From CAYMAI01 sp964388445 (lineage in GTDB: Bacteria > 4484-113 > JAGGVC01): 64,000 nucleotides of DNA. A program made the translations under genes and the position numbers. The notes below the pieces were generated by a model, which was not told the origin of the DNA, did no database searches, and worked only from the letters and a program-made list of their open reading frames with translations. Below, piece by piece: positions 1 to 8,804 of the stretch; within the stretch, counting starts at the first letter, position 1; each line of letters starts with the position of its first letter. The stretch is taken from assembly GCA_964388445.1 (NCBI GenBank), contig CAYMAI010000008.1:62001-126000 (forward strand). Direction: 5' to 3'.

Positions 1-91
1 GATTACGAGGAAGTTTCCCAGAGCAAATAGTGTTTTGTTTCAATCGTCCGCGCACTCAAATTCGCGGCCGCAAAATTAGGAGGAGAAAGAA

Positions 92-316
92 ATGGACGAA
101 TTGGGAATGGAACCGGAGGTGTTCAGCGATCCAGTTGAAGCCATCAAGTTCGCTCAGGCTGCGGAGAGGCGCGCCGAAACGCGCTATCGCAAAATCGCCG
201 AACTAACCACCGACCCCGGAATACGAGTGCTTATGCTCGAACTTGCGGGCGAAGAGCAAAAGCACTTCGACCTGCTTCAAGACATTCTCGACAAGTATTT
301 TCACCGCGAATTTTAG
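92..316 (+). CDS. Small ferritin-like (two-helix) protein
   Basis: A 74-residue protein whose two predicted helices resemble half of a ferritin/rubrerythrin four-helix bundle. Helix 1 has glutamates in an A-ERRAETRY context and helix 2 carries the di-iron-type motif EEQKH (EExxH). Single-domain rubrerythrins are about 130-160 residues, so this must dimerise to complete a di-iron site, as encapsulated ferritins do. No encapsulin gene is visible, but the window starts only 91 bases upstream. The start is supported by the Shine-Dalgarno (SD) sequence aggagga, 7 bases before the ATG. The iron or peroxide role is inferred from the motif only. A half rubrerythrin of other function remains possible. 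Confidence 0.72.
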   Translation: MDELGMEPEVFSDPVEAIKFAQAAERRAETRYRKIAELTTDPGIRVLMLELAGEEQKHFDLLQDILDKYFHREF

Positions 317-390
317 TTCATTCGCCGTCTGATGAATCTGCAGCAACTCCCGAATAGGCGAGCCGAATTGCAAAACTAGTTCCGGCGGAA

Positions 391-2274
391 TTACTTCGCG
401 ATTTCCACTTCTTCAATCGGGCAATTCGTCAGCTGGGGGGCGCGGTCCATCGGTGTAAGTAGCAGGTTCTTTACATGCGGCTGGACGAGCATCGTTGGCG
501 AGTTGACGAAAAGCAATACCCATGGCGCGTCCTCTATCGCGATTTCTTCGGCTTTTCTATATAGCTCGCTTCTGCGGTTTTCATCCACGACATGCTGCGC
601 TTCTCTGACTAACTTGTCGAATTCCGGATTGGAATATCTCGAAATATTTCCCGGCGCGCCTGCCTGACTCGAATCTAGCAGCGTGAACAGCCAGTTATCC
701 GGGTCCGGATAATCCGTCAGCCAGGTGTTTTGACAAAACACGGTTTCGCCGGCGTAAATCTGCTCCAAAAAAGTTCCCCAATCCTTGCGGTCGATTTCGA
801 CGTTTATTCCGATTTTCTTCAAGTCCGCTTGCACGGCGACCGCGATTTTATAGCGGAACTCCTGATTGTCTATGTTCAGGACAATCGCTGGCAAACCTTT
901 GCCGTCGGGATATCCCGCCTGCGCAAGAAATTCTTTCGCTTTCTCGGCGTCGTATGAATATCCGGGCGCGTCGTGCCAATGATAGAACGAGCCTTCCGGT
1001 ACATAGCTTTTCATCAAACTGAATTTGCCTTCGAGAATGTTGTCGATTATGTTTTCTTTGTCTATCGCGTAATTAATCGCTTTCCGCAAGAGCTTGTTAT
1101 CCTTGAACGGCGGCTTCGAGCAGTTGAAAGCATAGCCGTACATGTCCATCGCCGGGCGCTGCATAACAAGGCTCGAAAGTTTTGAATCGCGCTTCACTTC
1201 GCCCATTCGTCCGCTCGGAATGTCTGTATGCTCGAGCTGACCGTTTTTGAATTCTTCATATCGCGTATTTTCGTCGGAAATCACACGATATAAAAGCTTG
1301 TCGATTTTCGGCGGCTTTCTGAAATGCGTCCTGTTCGCTGCAAGAAGAACGCTCACGTCGGGCGTCCATTCCGCGAAAACGAACGGCCCAGTGCCGACCG
1401 GCTTCAATCCGAAGTCCTGACCGAGTTTTTCCACTTCTTCCTTGGGGACTACATAGCAATTCGTCATTCCGAGTATCATCAAAAAAGGTGCAAAGCCTTC
1501 TTCAAGCTCGATTTTAAAAGTAAGCTCGTCCGGCGCGCTAATCCCCGAAACCTTTTCGGGCGGCGCCGCCTTTCCCGCAAGCCCTTGGAGTTCGGCGGTC
1601 AGTTCGGCGGATAACGATGTCGAATGTGCCTTGACCGCCGCGGCAAGAAGCGTCTCAGCTTTTTTTGTATCCGCACCTTCCGCAAATCGAACGTACTTAA
1701 TCGTATCCGCCAGCGACGCCAATCCTTCGTGGAATTCCGGTTTGTCTCCTTGATTATTCTTCAGAAAATCGACACGATTCGGAAACGTGCGAGTAAAGAA
1801 AAATTCTCTCGCGCCTTTTACGGGATAAAGGAGTCCCGCCCGTTCGCTCTTCGTATCCGGCGTCAGCAGCCGCGTGAACGAGTAAACGAAATCTTCCGCC
1901 GTCACGCTTCTGCCGTTGTGAAACTTGACGTCTTTTTCGAGGAAAAACTTCCATTCCTTGCCGTCTTCGCTCACGACCCAGTTTTTTGCGATTGACGGCT
2001 GTACAATTCCGTCCGCGTCTAATCTGACAAGCCCGTCGAATATCCGCTTTGCCACCGAATCGCTGACGGTGTCCGTAATATGCGCCGGATCGAGGCTCAT
2101 CGGATTGCTCGGAAGCGGAAACCGGTAAACACTCTCTTCAAGCCTATCGCCGGTCACGGATTTCTTTTTCGCAATTTGATCGCTTTCGGTTTCCGGCTTA
2201 TCGCAGGAAAAAGCAAGCCCCAAAAGCGCGGCAAAAATCGCGATTGCGATCGCTGCAAAATACTTACCAATCAT
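391..2274 (-). CDS. Peptide ABC transporter substrate-binding lipoprotein (SBP family 5)
   Basis: A 627-residue extracytoplasmic solute-binding protein of the DppA/OppA type. It starts with a lipoprotein signal (hydrophobic run ending LAFSC, Cys at about residue 24), followed by the family opening PLPSNPMSLDPAHITDT and the GTGPF motif. A longer reading from 2334 overlaps the upstream gene by ATGA. The ATG at 2274 follows AAGGGGTGG and puts the signal peptide at the N-terminus, so I prefer it. About 100 extra residues lie in the N-terminal lobe compared with typical 500-550-residue members. It is a diverged paralogue of the gene immediately upstream. No permease or ATPase partner is adjacent. 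The ligand is inferred to be a peptide from the family only. Confidence 0.9.
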   Translation of the reverse strand: MIGKYFAAIAIAIFAALLGLAFSCDKPETESDQIAKKKSVTGDRLEESVYRFPLPSNPMSLDPAHITDTVSDSVAKRIFDGLVRLDADGIVQPSIAKNWVVSEDGKEWKFFLEKDVKFHNGRSVTAEDFVYSFTRLLTPDTKSERAGLLYPVKGAREFFFTRTFPNRVDFLKNNQGDKPEFHEGLASLADTIKYVRFAEGADTKKAETLLAAAVKAHSTSLSAELTAELQGLAGKAAPPEKVSGISAPDELTFKIELEEGFAPFLMILGMTNCYVVPKEEVEKLGQDFGLKPVGTGPFVFAEWTPDVSVLLAANRTHFRKPPKIDKLLYRVISDENTRYEEFKNGQLEHTDIPSGRMGEVKRDSKLSSLVMQRPAMDMYGYAFNCSKPPFKDNKLLRKAINYAIDKENIIDNILEGKFSLMKSYVPEGSFYHWHDAPGYSYDAEKAKEFLAQAGYPDGKGLPAIVLNIDNQEFRYKIAVAVQADLKKIGINVEIDRKDWGTFLEQIYAGETVFCQNTWLTDYPDPDNWLFTLLDSSQAGAPGNISRYSNPEFDKLVREAQHVVDENRRSELYRKAEEIAIEDAPWVLLFVNSPTMLVQPHVKNLLLTPMDRAPQLTNCPIEEVEIAK

Positions 2275-2330
2275 AATTGCACCACCCCTTGCCTGTCGTT
2301 TGAACGTCCGCCCGGAGGCGGCGGCTCCCA

Positions 2331-4406
2331 TCATTCTCGCCCTTCCTCATTCGAATCCGCTACTTCCGCAGGTTCGCCTGTCGCGTCATCGGCGTTTCCC
2401 GAATCGGGAATCGAATCCTCGCCGGAATCGCCGCCCGAAGCGCCGTCATCTACTGCGGCTTCATCCGGGCGCTCGACCGCCGCGTGCCCGCCGTACGCGG
2501 CATCGTCCAGCCATACTTTGGACATATCCGTGTTCGGCAAACTCGCATCGGTGTCCATTCCCGACAGCTTCACGCCGCGCACCCACGGCTTAATCAGCAC
2601 GTTGCTCGTGAGCGTGAAGCCGAAAATCCACGGCGCGTCTTCGAGAACCATTTGCTCGATTTGCCAGTAAAGCGCTCGCCGCTTGTTCACGTCGAACGTC
2701 CGGCGTGCATCCTCGATAAGCTTGTCCACGTCGCGATTGCGGTACCAGGCGAAGTTCCCGCTCGCTCCGCGCTGGCTGGAATGAAGTAGCGTGTAAATCA
2801 AGCTGTCCGGGTCGGGATAGTCGTACACCCAGCCCAGCCTGAAAAACTGCAGCTTGTTGTTTTCCATCGCGTCGATGTACGTCGCCCATTCCATAAAGCT
2901 CAAATCGGCTTTCACGCTGATATTTCTAAGATCGCCCTGCACTTCGGTCAAAATCGCGGGATAATCGCCTTTGCGGTCGGAAGATAGCTTTATCGGCGGA
3001 AGCAACAATCCTTGCGGATGTCCGCCCTGGTCGAGAAGCTGTCTCGCCATTTCGGTGTTGTACGAATACCTCGGTCGAAGCGCAATTTCCGGATTCGTCC
3101 ACTCCTTCATGCTCGGCGGAATCAGCCCGACGAACGGACGGTATCGTCCTTCGAGAATCACGTCGCACAAATAATCGCGGTCAATCGCATAGTTCACCGC
3201 TTGCCTGATAGCGCGCTTATCCTGAAAGACCTCGTCTTTCCACGGCGATTTCGTAAGATTTAAAACGAAGAAAAAGATTACGAACTGGTCTTCTCTGTGA
3301 AGTTCTTTCGAAAGAACTTCGTCGTTTTTGATTTTGGAATATTGTCCGGTCGGCACGTTTGCAACGTCGAGTTCGTTGTTCAAATACTTTTGAAATTGCG
3401 TTTGCCTGTCTGGCTCCACGAGATAACGTATTGCGGAAAGCCTCGGTTCCGGCTTATGCCTTTGGGGATTCGGATGCAGCAAAATGTACTGGTCAACTTT
3501 CCACTCCGCCAGTCTGAAAGGCCCGGTGCCAATCGGCTTGCGGCTGAACTCGTCTCTGTCAGTCATCGACTCGATTACTTCATGCGGCACCGGCGCGAAA
3601 TTAATCATCGCCAGCATTTGAATAAACGGACCGAACGGTTCGCGAAGCGTAACCGTAAACGTATATTTATCCGGCGCCGCAAGACCAGTTACGGTGTCCG
3701 GCGGACTCGCCAGCGGAATGAGTTTTTCCAGCTGCTCCTTGACTTCGGGATTGACGGCCTTCGGATTTTCTTTGATATTCCGGTCCAAATCGGCGTCCAG
3801 CCGCTCCAAGTCGGCTTCCCCGCTGAAAACCACATATTTAATGTTTTCGCGCAGTCTGTCCAGAGTGAGTTCCGGCTCGCCTTCCTCCACGAACGGACCG
3901 GATATCAAATATCGCGCCGTCACCGGAAACTGCCTCGTGAAAAAATATTCCCGTGCGCCTTTCACTTGAAACAGAAGCGAGCCGCGCTCGCTTGCGGTTT
4001 CCGGCGCGATCAGGCGCGTAAAGCTGTACACGAAATCCTCGGCATCGAGTTCCCTCGGTTTTCCGCCGAACGCCGGATGGTCGTGGAAAAACACGCCGCG
4101 CTTAAGCTTGAATGTAATCATCAGGTTATCGCTCGAAACCGTATAATTCTCGGCGAGCTCCATTTGAAGTTTCACGTTTTCGTCGAATCTAACGAGTCTC
4201 GAAAAAATCTGCGAACCCACGGCGAAGCTGGTTATATCAACCATGTGCGCGGGATCGAGCGTGGGCACGTCGGTGTCAAGCGGAATACGAATCTCGTGTA
4301 TCGCCGCATCGCCATTTCCGCCGCCGCCGCCGTTCTTAGGTTTGCATCCCGCCAGCGCGATAAGGCAAAGCGCGGACACGATAAGGGAAAAGAAAAGTGC
4401 TTTCAT
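2331..4406 (-). CDS. Peptide ABC transporter substrate-binding lipoprotein (SBP family 5), paralogue
   Basis: A 691-residue SBP family 5 protein with a lipoprotein signal ending LAGC (Cys at about residue 21), then a Gly-rich linker and the conserved IPLDTDVPTLDPAHM opening. It shares the lobe insertion of its downstream neighbour, including the shared REYFFTRQFP/REFFFTRTFP segment. The last 50 residues form an acidic, Ala/Asp/Glu-rich low-complexity tail absent from the neighbour. The two genes are 56 bases apart (or overlap by ATGA, depending on the downstream start) and are probably co-transcribed, divergently from clpP. A role in peptide uptake or sensing is inferred. The absence of permease genes suggests they use a transporter encoded elsewhere. 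Confidence 0.9.
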   Translation of the reverse strand: MKALFFSLIVSALCLIALAGCKPKNGGGGGNGDAAIHEIRIPLDTDVPTLDPAHMVDITSFAVGSQIFSRLVRFDENVKLQMELAENYTVSSDNLMITFKLKRGVFFHDHPAFGGKPRELDAEDFVYSFTRLIAPETASERGSLLFQVKGAREYFFTRQFPVTARYLISGPFVEEGEPELTLDRLRENIKYVVFSGEADLERLDADLDRNIKENPKAVNPEVKEQLEKLIPLASPPDTVTGLAAPDKYTFTVTLREPFGPFIQMLAMINFAPVPHEVIESMTDRDEFSRKPIGTGPFRLAEWKVDQYILLHPNPQRHKPEPRLSAIRYLVEPDRQTQFQKYLNNELDVANVPTGQYSKIKNDEVLSKELHREDQFVIFFFVLNLTKSPWKDEVFQDKRAIRQAVNYAIDRDYLCDVILEGRYRPFVGLIPPSMKEWTNPEIALRPRYSYNTEMARQLLDQGGHPQGLLLPPIKLSSDRKGDYPAILTEVQGDLRNISVKADLSFMEWATYIDAMENNKLQFFRLGWVYDYPDPDSLIYTLLHSSQRGASGNFAWYRNRDVDKLIEDARRTFDVNKRRALYWQIEQMVLEDAPWIFGFTLTSNVLIKPWVRGVKLSGMDTDASLPNTDMSKVWLDDAAYGGHAAVERPDEAAVDDGASGGDSGEDSIPDSGNADDATGEPAEVADSNEEGRE

Positions 4407-4511
4407 AGTCTCTATCCTGTCTCATGGAGACATTCGGATTATATCACCGGCGCAGATTTTGCATCCGCAACATGGTTCGCCCGTCCGATATGCGGGCGAT
4501 TTCACGAGTTC

Positions 4512-4540
4512 TTGACACTCGCGCCCTCGCTTTCTATACT
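4512..4540 (+). promoter_or_regulatory. Sigma70-type promoter of clpP
   Basis: TTGACA (4512-4517) and TATACT (4535-4540) are separated by exactly 17 bases, a near-consensus housekeeping promoter. Transcription should start near 4547, giving a leader of about 27 bases with an SD sequence (ggagga, 4565-4570) before the ATG at 4574. Confidence 0.85.
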
Positions 4541-4573
4541 CTCGCCGCACGAATGAAGTGCTTTGGAGGACTC

Positions 4574-5167
4574 ATGACGTTCGTTCTGACGCCGCTCGAC
4601 GGCGAAAAATTTCTGTACGACATTTATGCGAGACTGCTCGAAGACAGGTACGTTTTCATTACCGGGCCAGTTGACGACGAGCTTTCCGACCGCGTCGTCG
4701 CGCAGCTTATCTATCTCGACGCGGCAGACCCGAAGCGCGAAATCTACGTGGTAATCAACAGCCCCGGCGGCGCGATTACCAGCGGAATGGCGATGTTCGA
4801 CACGATGCGCGGCCTTAAGTGCGGCATCACTACGATTTGTATCGGCCAGGCCGCCAGCATGGGAGCGATCCTTATGCTCGCCGCTGAAAAGGGCAAGCGG
4901 CTTACGCTGCCGAATTCGCGGTTCCTCATCCACCAGCCCCTCGGCGGCGCGCAGGGAACGAGCATCGACATTGAAATCCAAACCGAAGAAATAATTCGAA
5001 TCAAGGAATTCCTCAACCGCCTTATTGCCGAGGAAACCGGACAGGCTTACGAACAAGTAGTGAAAGACACCGACAGGGACAACTTCATGTCCGCACAGGA
5101 AGCAAAGAAGTACGGGCTCGTGGACAAAATCGTGAAATCCCTGCCGCACGCGGATAACAAGAAATAG
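4574..5167 (+). CDS. clpP: ATP-dependent Clp protease proteolytic subunit
   Basis: A 197-residue ClpP serine protease that forms the barrel chamber degrading proteins fed by Clp ATPases. The catalytic triad is visible: Ser95 in GQAASMG, His120 in LIHQP and Asp169 in DRDNF. The INSPGG oxyanion-hole region is at about 61-66. Length is normal for the family. The start follows ggagga at 4565-4570; an in-frame ATG at 4553 lies close to the predicted transcription start and is less likely. No clpX, clpA or tig neighbour is present, so ClpP is encoded apart from its ATPase. An SDR gene follows 5 bases later and is probably co-transcribed. Confidence 0.96.
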   Translation: MTFVLTPLDGEKFLYDIYARLLEDRYVFITGPVDDELSDRVVAQLIYLDAADPKREIYVVINSPGGAITSGMAMFDTMRGLKCGITTICIGQAASMGAILMLAAEKGKRLTLPNSRFLIHQPLGGAQGTSIDIEIQTEEIIRIKEFLNRLIAEETGQAYEQVVKDTDRDNFMSAQEAKKYGLVDKIVKSLPHADNKK

Positions 5168-5172
5168 AGGCA

Positions 5173-5928
5173 ATGATGGCCGATGCCGCAAAAACCGGCG
5201 GAAATTTCGAGCGCGCCGCTGTCGTAACGGGCAGTAAGCGCCACATCGGTCTCGCCATCGCGTTAAGGCTTGCGGCGGACGGCTTTCGCGTTGCGTTAAA
5301 TCACCGCACGGGCGACGAAGAGGCGAATTCCGCTCTCGCTCGCGTGCGTGAAATATCTCCCTCAAGCATTTGCATAAAAGCCGACGTCTCCAACGAAGAT
5401 GGTGCGTACCGGCTAATCGACGGCGCAGTAGGCGAATTCGGCAGGCTAGACCTTCTTGTGAACAACGCCGGCGCATTCTTCATCAAAGGCGTCGCCGAAA
5501 TGACGCTAACGGAATTCCGCACGCTCATGGACGGCAACCTCACCGCGGCGTTTCTTTGCTCTAGGCGCGCGATTCCCGTCATGCGCTCGCAGGGCGGCGG
5601 CTTAATCGTCAACATCGGCTCGGCGAAGGCCGGCACCGCGCAAGCCGCCGGCGCGTACGGCATCGCCAAGACCGGCGTGGTAATGCTCGCTCGTTATATC
5701 GCGAAAACGGAAGGAAAATACGGAATACGGGCGAATGCGGTGAATCCCGGCATCGTACGCACCTCGGCGATGAATGAAGAACAATCGCGCGAGGCGGCGA
5801 AGCAAATTCCTCTCGGCAGAACCGGCACGCCAGAAGACATCGCCGCCGCTGTAAGCTTTCTTGCAAGTCCGGACGCAGCCTACATCACCGGCGCGTCAAT
5901 CGACGCCGGCGGCGGCCTTTGGGTGTAA
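5173..5928 (+). CDS. SDR-family oxidoreductase (FabG-like)
   Basis: A 251-residue classical short-chain dehydrogenase/reductase. It has the nucleotide-binding motif TGSKRHIG (19-26), the NNAG motif (97-100), and catalytic Ser150, Tyr162 and Lys166 in YGIAK. The C-terminus YITGASIDAGGGLWV is typical of 3-oxoacyl-ACP reductase-like SDRs. In the cofactor loop, Arg45 after the second strand (NHRTGDE) suggests NADP(H). The substrate cannot be told from sequence. There is no fatty-acid synthesis gene beside it, so calling it FabG would be premature. It starts 5 bases after clpP, with a second in-frame ATG one codon later. Confidence 0.9.
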   Translation: MMADAAKTGGNFERAAVVTGSKRHIGLAIALRLAADGFRVALNHRTGDEEANSALARVREISPSSICIKADVSNEDGAYRLIDGAVGEFGRLDLLVNNAGAFFIKGVAEMTLTEFRTLMDGNLTAAFLCSRRAIPVMRSQGGGLIVNIGSAKAGTAQAAGAYGIAKTGVVMLARYIAKTEGKYGIRANAVNPGIVRTSAMNEEQSREAAKQIPLGRTGTPEDIAAAVSFLASPDAAYITGASIDAGGGLWV

Positions 5929-5988
5929 GAATCGCTGCGCGGACGAAGTCCTATTTGCGAGCTACTTGCTTTCGCTATTCGCTAATCT

Positions 5989-6654
5989 TCAATCCATAAG
6001 GACATGGCGGCTACAGATAATAAGAGATCGTAAGGGTTTTCGTTCCACGCGGTCCCAGTTTCCTATGCATAAATCCCTAAAAAGTGCCTCCAACTCGAAA
6101 AAATCGTCGCTATCGTAGTCCGTCCATACGATGTCCGCCCATGTTCTCGAAAAATATGCCCCGCCGGTTTTCACGCGAATGTCTATTAGTTCACTAGCTG
6201 AATCCCAGTTCCATTCGCTAAGCCGTTGTTTGTAATAGTTTTCAGAATTGCAAAATGCGGTCAACAGCCTAACAATGTCAGCGTCCGAAAGCTGCTTTCT
6301 CCGCAACTGAATTTCGGGACTGGTTTTGCCGATAGCTATGTCGAATACTGCCAAATAGCCGCGTTTAACGACATAAACCCGGTAAGAGGTTACGCGTTTT
6401 TGCTTTATTGCCTGATTTTGCTGAATTACGACCTCAGATTCTCTAAGCTCTGCAGCGCCTTCGGCCGCAAGCTCACATAATGCTCTCCTTGCTTTATCCG
6501 CTTCCGGCTCGATGAATGGCTCTCCGCACTGAAAGCCAAGCAGTACAATACTCGCTGTCAATATCGTTAACATGTCTAGTACCTTAGGAGCTTGGACCAG
6601 AATTCTTGCCATTCCAACGCGATTTTCGATACTCGCTGATTTTGGATTAAACAT
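5989..6654 (-). CDS. Hypothetical protein overlapping a RelA/SpoT-type gene
   Basis: Unrecognised protein of up to 221 residues. Its first codons overlap the end of the upstream alarmone-synthetase gene by 8 bases, so the two are translationally coupled. A hydrophobic stretch (about 29-42: LTILTASIVLLGF) followed by Cys could be a weak signal peptide or lipoprotein signal if translation starts at Met28 (6573), though the -1 residue Gln is atypical for a lipobox. The rest is charged and mixed alpha/beta, with an acidic aromatic segment near the end (WTDYDSDDFFELEALF). Base composition is visibly more AT-rich than the flanking genes. It could be a membrane or lipoprotein partner, or an antitoxin/regulator, of the synthetase. 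No function can be assigned. Confidence 0.6.
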   Translation of the reverse strand: MFNPKSASIENRVGMARILVQAPKVLDMLTILTASIVLLGFQCGEPFIEPEADKARRALCELAAEGAAELRESEVVIQQNQAIKQKRVTSYRVYVVKRGYLAVFDIAIGKTSPEIQLRRKQLSDADIVRLLTAFCNSENYYKQRLSEWNWDSASELIDIRVKTGGAYFSRTWADIVWTDYDSDDFFELEALFRDLCIGNWDRVERKPLRSLIICSRHVLMD

Positions 6655-7672
6655 CTTTCAGGCCATTCCTTGCTTCTTCATATTGTTTCCATACATCTTC
6701 TCCCCATATTCTTCCATATTTCTCCCAGTACACATCATTCGCCAACAATAACATCGCGTTAACCCAAGAGGCCCGAAGCTCGTACGAATCTGCCTGAAGT
6801 TTGAGTGCATCTTTAACGCCTGCGTCGTGGAAAGCCCTTTCAAGGATTTTAAAGTCAACATTGGCTTCCAATGCGCGATTATACACATCCAATTCAGCAT
6901 CCGAGGATTCCTGTCTGTCTTCGAACCTTTTTTGGATCCAAAATTTGAATGTATCAAAGTTGAACTCAACTGATTCATAGTTATTGCTTGCGACTGCACT
7001 ATTGACGGCCTCAATTTGATGCTCTCGAATTTTCTTAATCTCCTGAAACACCTTATCTGCGAACTCGAATACTGCGCTGGCTACTCCCATGCGCATTCGA
7101 GATTCCCGTGGCAAGTCAGTTGGCTGTTTGTATATAAGCTGGCGAGAAACCTCATCCCACGCGTGCATGGGTAGTGTTCGGAGTTGAATTTCCGCCTTTA
7201 GTCCAATTAGTCCAGCCCAAGACGGATCTTGGCACCATTCGTTTGTGACGGTAAACACAAAGTGCCTTGCTCTGTATCCAAATGGATAATCATTCACATC
7301 GTCGTCACCTAAATTGGAAGGTCTATCCTCATCGTCTGAAAGCCATTTAGTCTGCCTGCAAAAATATTCTGATTTCAGGATATCTGTAATTTCGTTCATT
7401 TGGTCTTGATAAAAGCATATTATGCGCAAACCGCAAATATCGTCAAAGTCGCCCAAACATTTCAAATTCCTGTTTGACTTAAATTCATCGTTCTGCTTTT
7501 TTAACACACTATCAAAAGTTTTGGTTCGTGATTGAATGGTGTGAATTTCATATCCCATTTGCTCTACACTGAACCGTGTCTTCAAGGAGTTATCTAAATT
7601 CACGCGCAATCGTTCATACAAAAGTTTTCTTGCACTGTAATCTTTTTCCAAGTCCAATCGATTAATCACCAA
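6647..7672 (-). CDS. RelA/SpoT-domain (p)ppGpp synthetase-like protein (small alarmone synthetase type)
   Basis: A 341-residue protein with a RelA_SpoT nucleotidyltransferase domain (about 40-185) and no HD hydrolase, TGS or ACT domain. Synthetase hallmarks are present: R49/K51 in SRTKTF, D78-ICGLR with R83, GYRARH (Tyr133, His137), and EIQLRT..MHAW (Glu161, Gln163, Arg165, His170). A 150-residue helical C-terminal extension follows. The expected reaction is pyrophosphate transfer from ATP to a guanosine nucleotide, or to tRNA in toxic SAS enzymes. It overlaps an unknown small gene, a layout seen in toxSAS toxin-antitoxin pairs. The AT-rich composition relative to gyrA and xer suggests horizontal acquisition. 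It could equally be a housekeeping alarmone synthetase; sequence alone does not decide. Confidence 0.85.
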   Translation of the reverse strand: MVINRLDLEKDYSARKLLYERLRVNLDNSLKTRFSVEQMGYEIHTIQSRTKTFDSVLKKQNDEFKSNRNLKCLGDFDDICGLRIICFYQDQMNEITDILKSEYFCRQTKWLSDDEDRPSNLGDDDVNDYPFGYRARHFVFTVTNEWCQDPSWAGLIGLKAEIQLRTLPMHAWDEVSRQLIYKQPTDLPRESRMRMGVASAVFEFADKVFQEIKKIREHQIEAVNSAVASNNYESVEFNFDTFKFWIQKRFEDRQESSDAELDVYNRALEANVDFKILERAFHDAGVKDALKLQADSYELRASWVNAMLLLANDVYWEKYGRIWGEDVWKQYEEARNGLKDV

Positions 7673-7682
7673 TATCCTCCTC

Positions 7683-8768
7683 TCATTCCTCTTCTCCGCC
7701 GTGCGGATGAGCGGCGTGATAAGTTTTGCGAAGGTGTGCCGGCGAGACTCGCGTATATATTTCGCTAGTCGAAATGTCGGAGTGGCCGAGAAGCTGCTGT
7801 ATCACGCGCAAACCCGCGCCGCCTTCAAGTAAGTGCGTTGCGAACGCGTGGCGCAGTTTGTGCGGCGTCAGCGGAAGCTCGATTCCCGCGAACTCCCGCA
7901 AAGTTTTTAGCGCCTGCTGCACCTGCCTGACCGACAGGCGCTCGCCGGTTTTCGAAAGGAACAGCGCGTTTTTTTCCCTTGCCGAAAGCTCACGTGCAGA
8001 GGCTTTCAATAGTTCTTCTCTAGCGCCGCCCGGCGCAAGATACATGCGGATAAGCTCTGCCGCCCGGTCGCCGAATACGATTAGCCGCGGCTTTCCGCCC
8101 TTCCCCGTCACCGACGCCTGGCGCACGTTCAAATGAACGTCGCTTAAATCTAGCGACACCGCCTCGCTTACGCGCAGCCCGGATGAATATAAAAGCTCGA
8201 ACAAAACGTGGTTGCGCGTGCCAATCGCCGTCGAAGTATCGAGCGACGGCGGCAATTTTCTCGCTCCGGTTTCGTACGCGGCGCTATCCGCATCCGGAAA
8301 CGCCGCAATTGCTTTCGCAGGTGGAGTTTCGCCCGCCGATTCTCCTATGGCTTTCGCGCCCTCGAAAATGCCGAGCAGAAACTCGACGGTTTCCTTCGGA
8401 ACGTACAATGGCAATTTCTTTTCTTGCTTCGGAGTTTTCATCGCACCGGCAGCGTTCGATTTCGAATCGCCGGTTTCGGACAAAAACTCGCCGAGCATTT
8501 TGAACGCGGCTACTTTTCGCCCGTACGAGCGGCGCGATATTCCGCGCTCCTTCAGCCTTTCCGCTAGGTATTTTCTAAGCGGCGCGGTTTCGAAATAGCC
8601 GGATGGAAGTTCGCCGCCGGATTTCGCGCCGGTAAAGCTCGCGAACCACTTGAGGTAAAGCTCGACGTCCCTGCCGTACGCCTCGGCTGTGCGCGGCGCA
8701 AGCGAGCGGGAGCCGATTATCCACTCCCGGAACGCGCCGGTAACTTCCGCGATGCTATGCGCACTCAT
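7683..8768 (-). CDS. Tyrosine recombinase, XerC/XerD family
   Basis: A 361-residue site-specific recombinase. The N-terminal SAM-like core-binding domain spans about 5-105 and the catalytic domain about 180-350. All catalytic residues are visible: Arg199 (SSGLRVSE), Lys223 (TGKGGKPR), His303/Arg306 (HKLRH), His329 (LGHSD) and nucleophile Tyr338. XerC/D are near 300 residues. The excess is a low-complexity Ala/Glu-rich insertion around 137-180, between the two domains. It lies 36 bases downstream of gyrA on the same strand, so it is probably in the gyrBA operon and involved in chromosome-dimer resolution. XerC and XerD cannot be told apart here, and an integrase role is less likely given the setting. 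Confidence 0.9.
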   Translation of the reverse strand: MSAHSIAEVTGAFREWIIGSRSLAPRTAEAYGRDVELYLKWFASFTGAKSGGELPSGYFETAPLRKYLAERLKERGISRRSYGRKVAAFKMLGEFLSETGDSKSNAAGAMKTPKQEKKLPLYVPKETVEFLLGIFEGAKAIGESAGETPPAKAIAAFPDADSAAYETGARKLPPSLDTSTAIGTRNHVLFELLYSSGLRVSEAVSLDLSDVHLNVRQASVTGKGGKPRLIVFGDRAAELIRMYLAPGGAREELLKASARELSAREKNALFLSKTGERLSVRQVQQALKTLREFAGIELPLTPHKLRHAFATHLLEGGAGLRVIQQLLGHSDISTSEIYTRVSPAHLRKTYHAAHPHGGEEE

Positions 8769-8804
8769 CGCACCGATTATCGCATATTTCGCACGGCAGC
8801 CGGC

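Noticed and set aside
1..30. Possible C-terminus of an upstream gene (frame ending TAG at 28-30)
   Set aside because: Only nine codons are visible; cannot be separated from chance.
3297..4556. 419-codon open frame on the plus strand
   Set aside because: Antisense to a clear peptide-binding lipoprotein gene; Arg/His-rich sequence typical of shadow frames.
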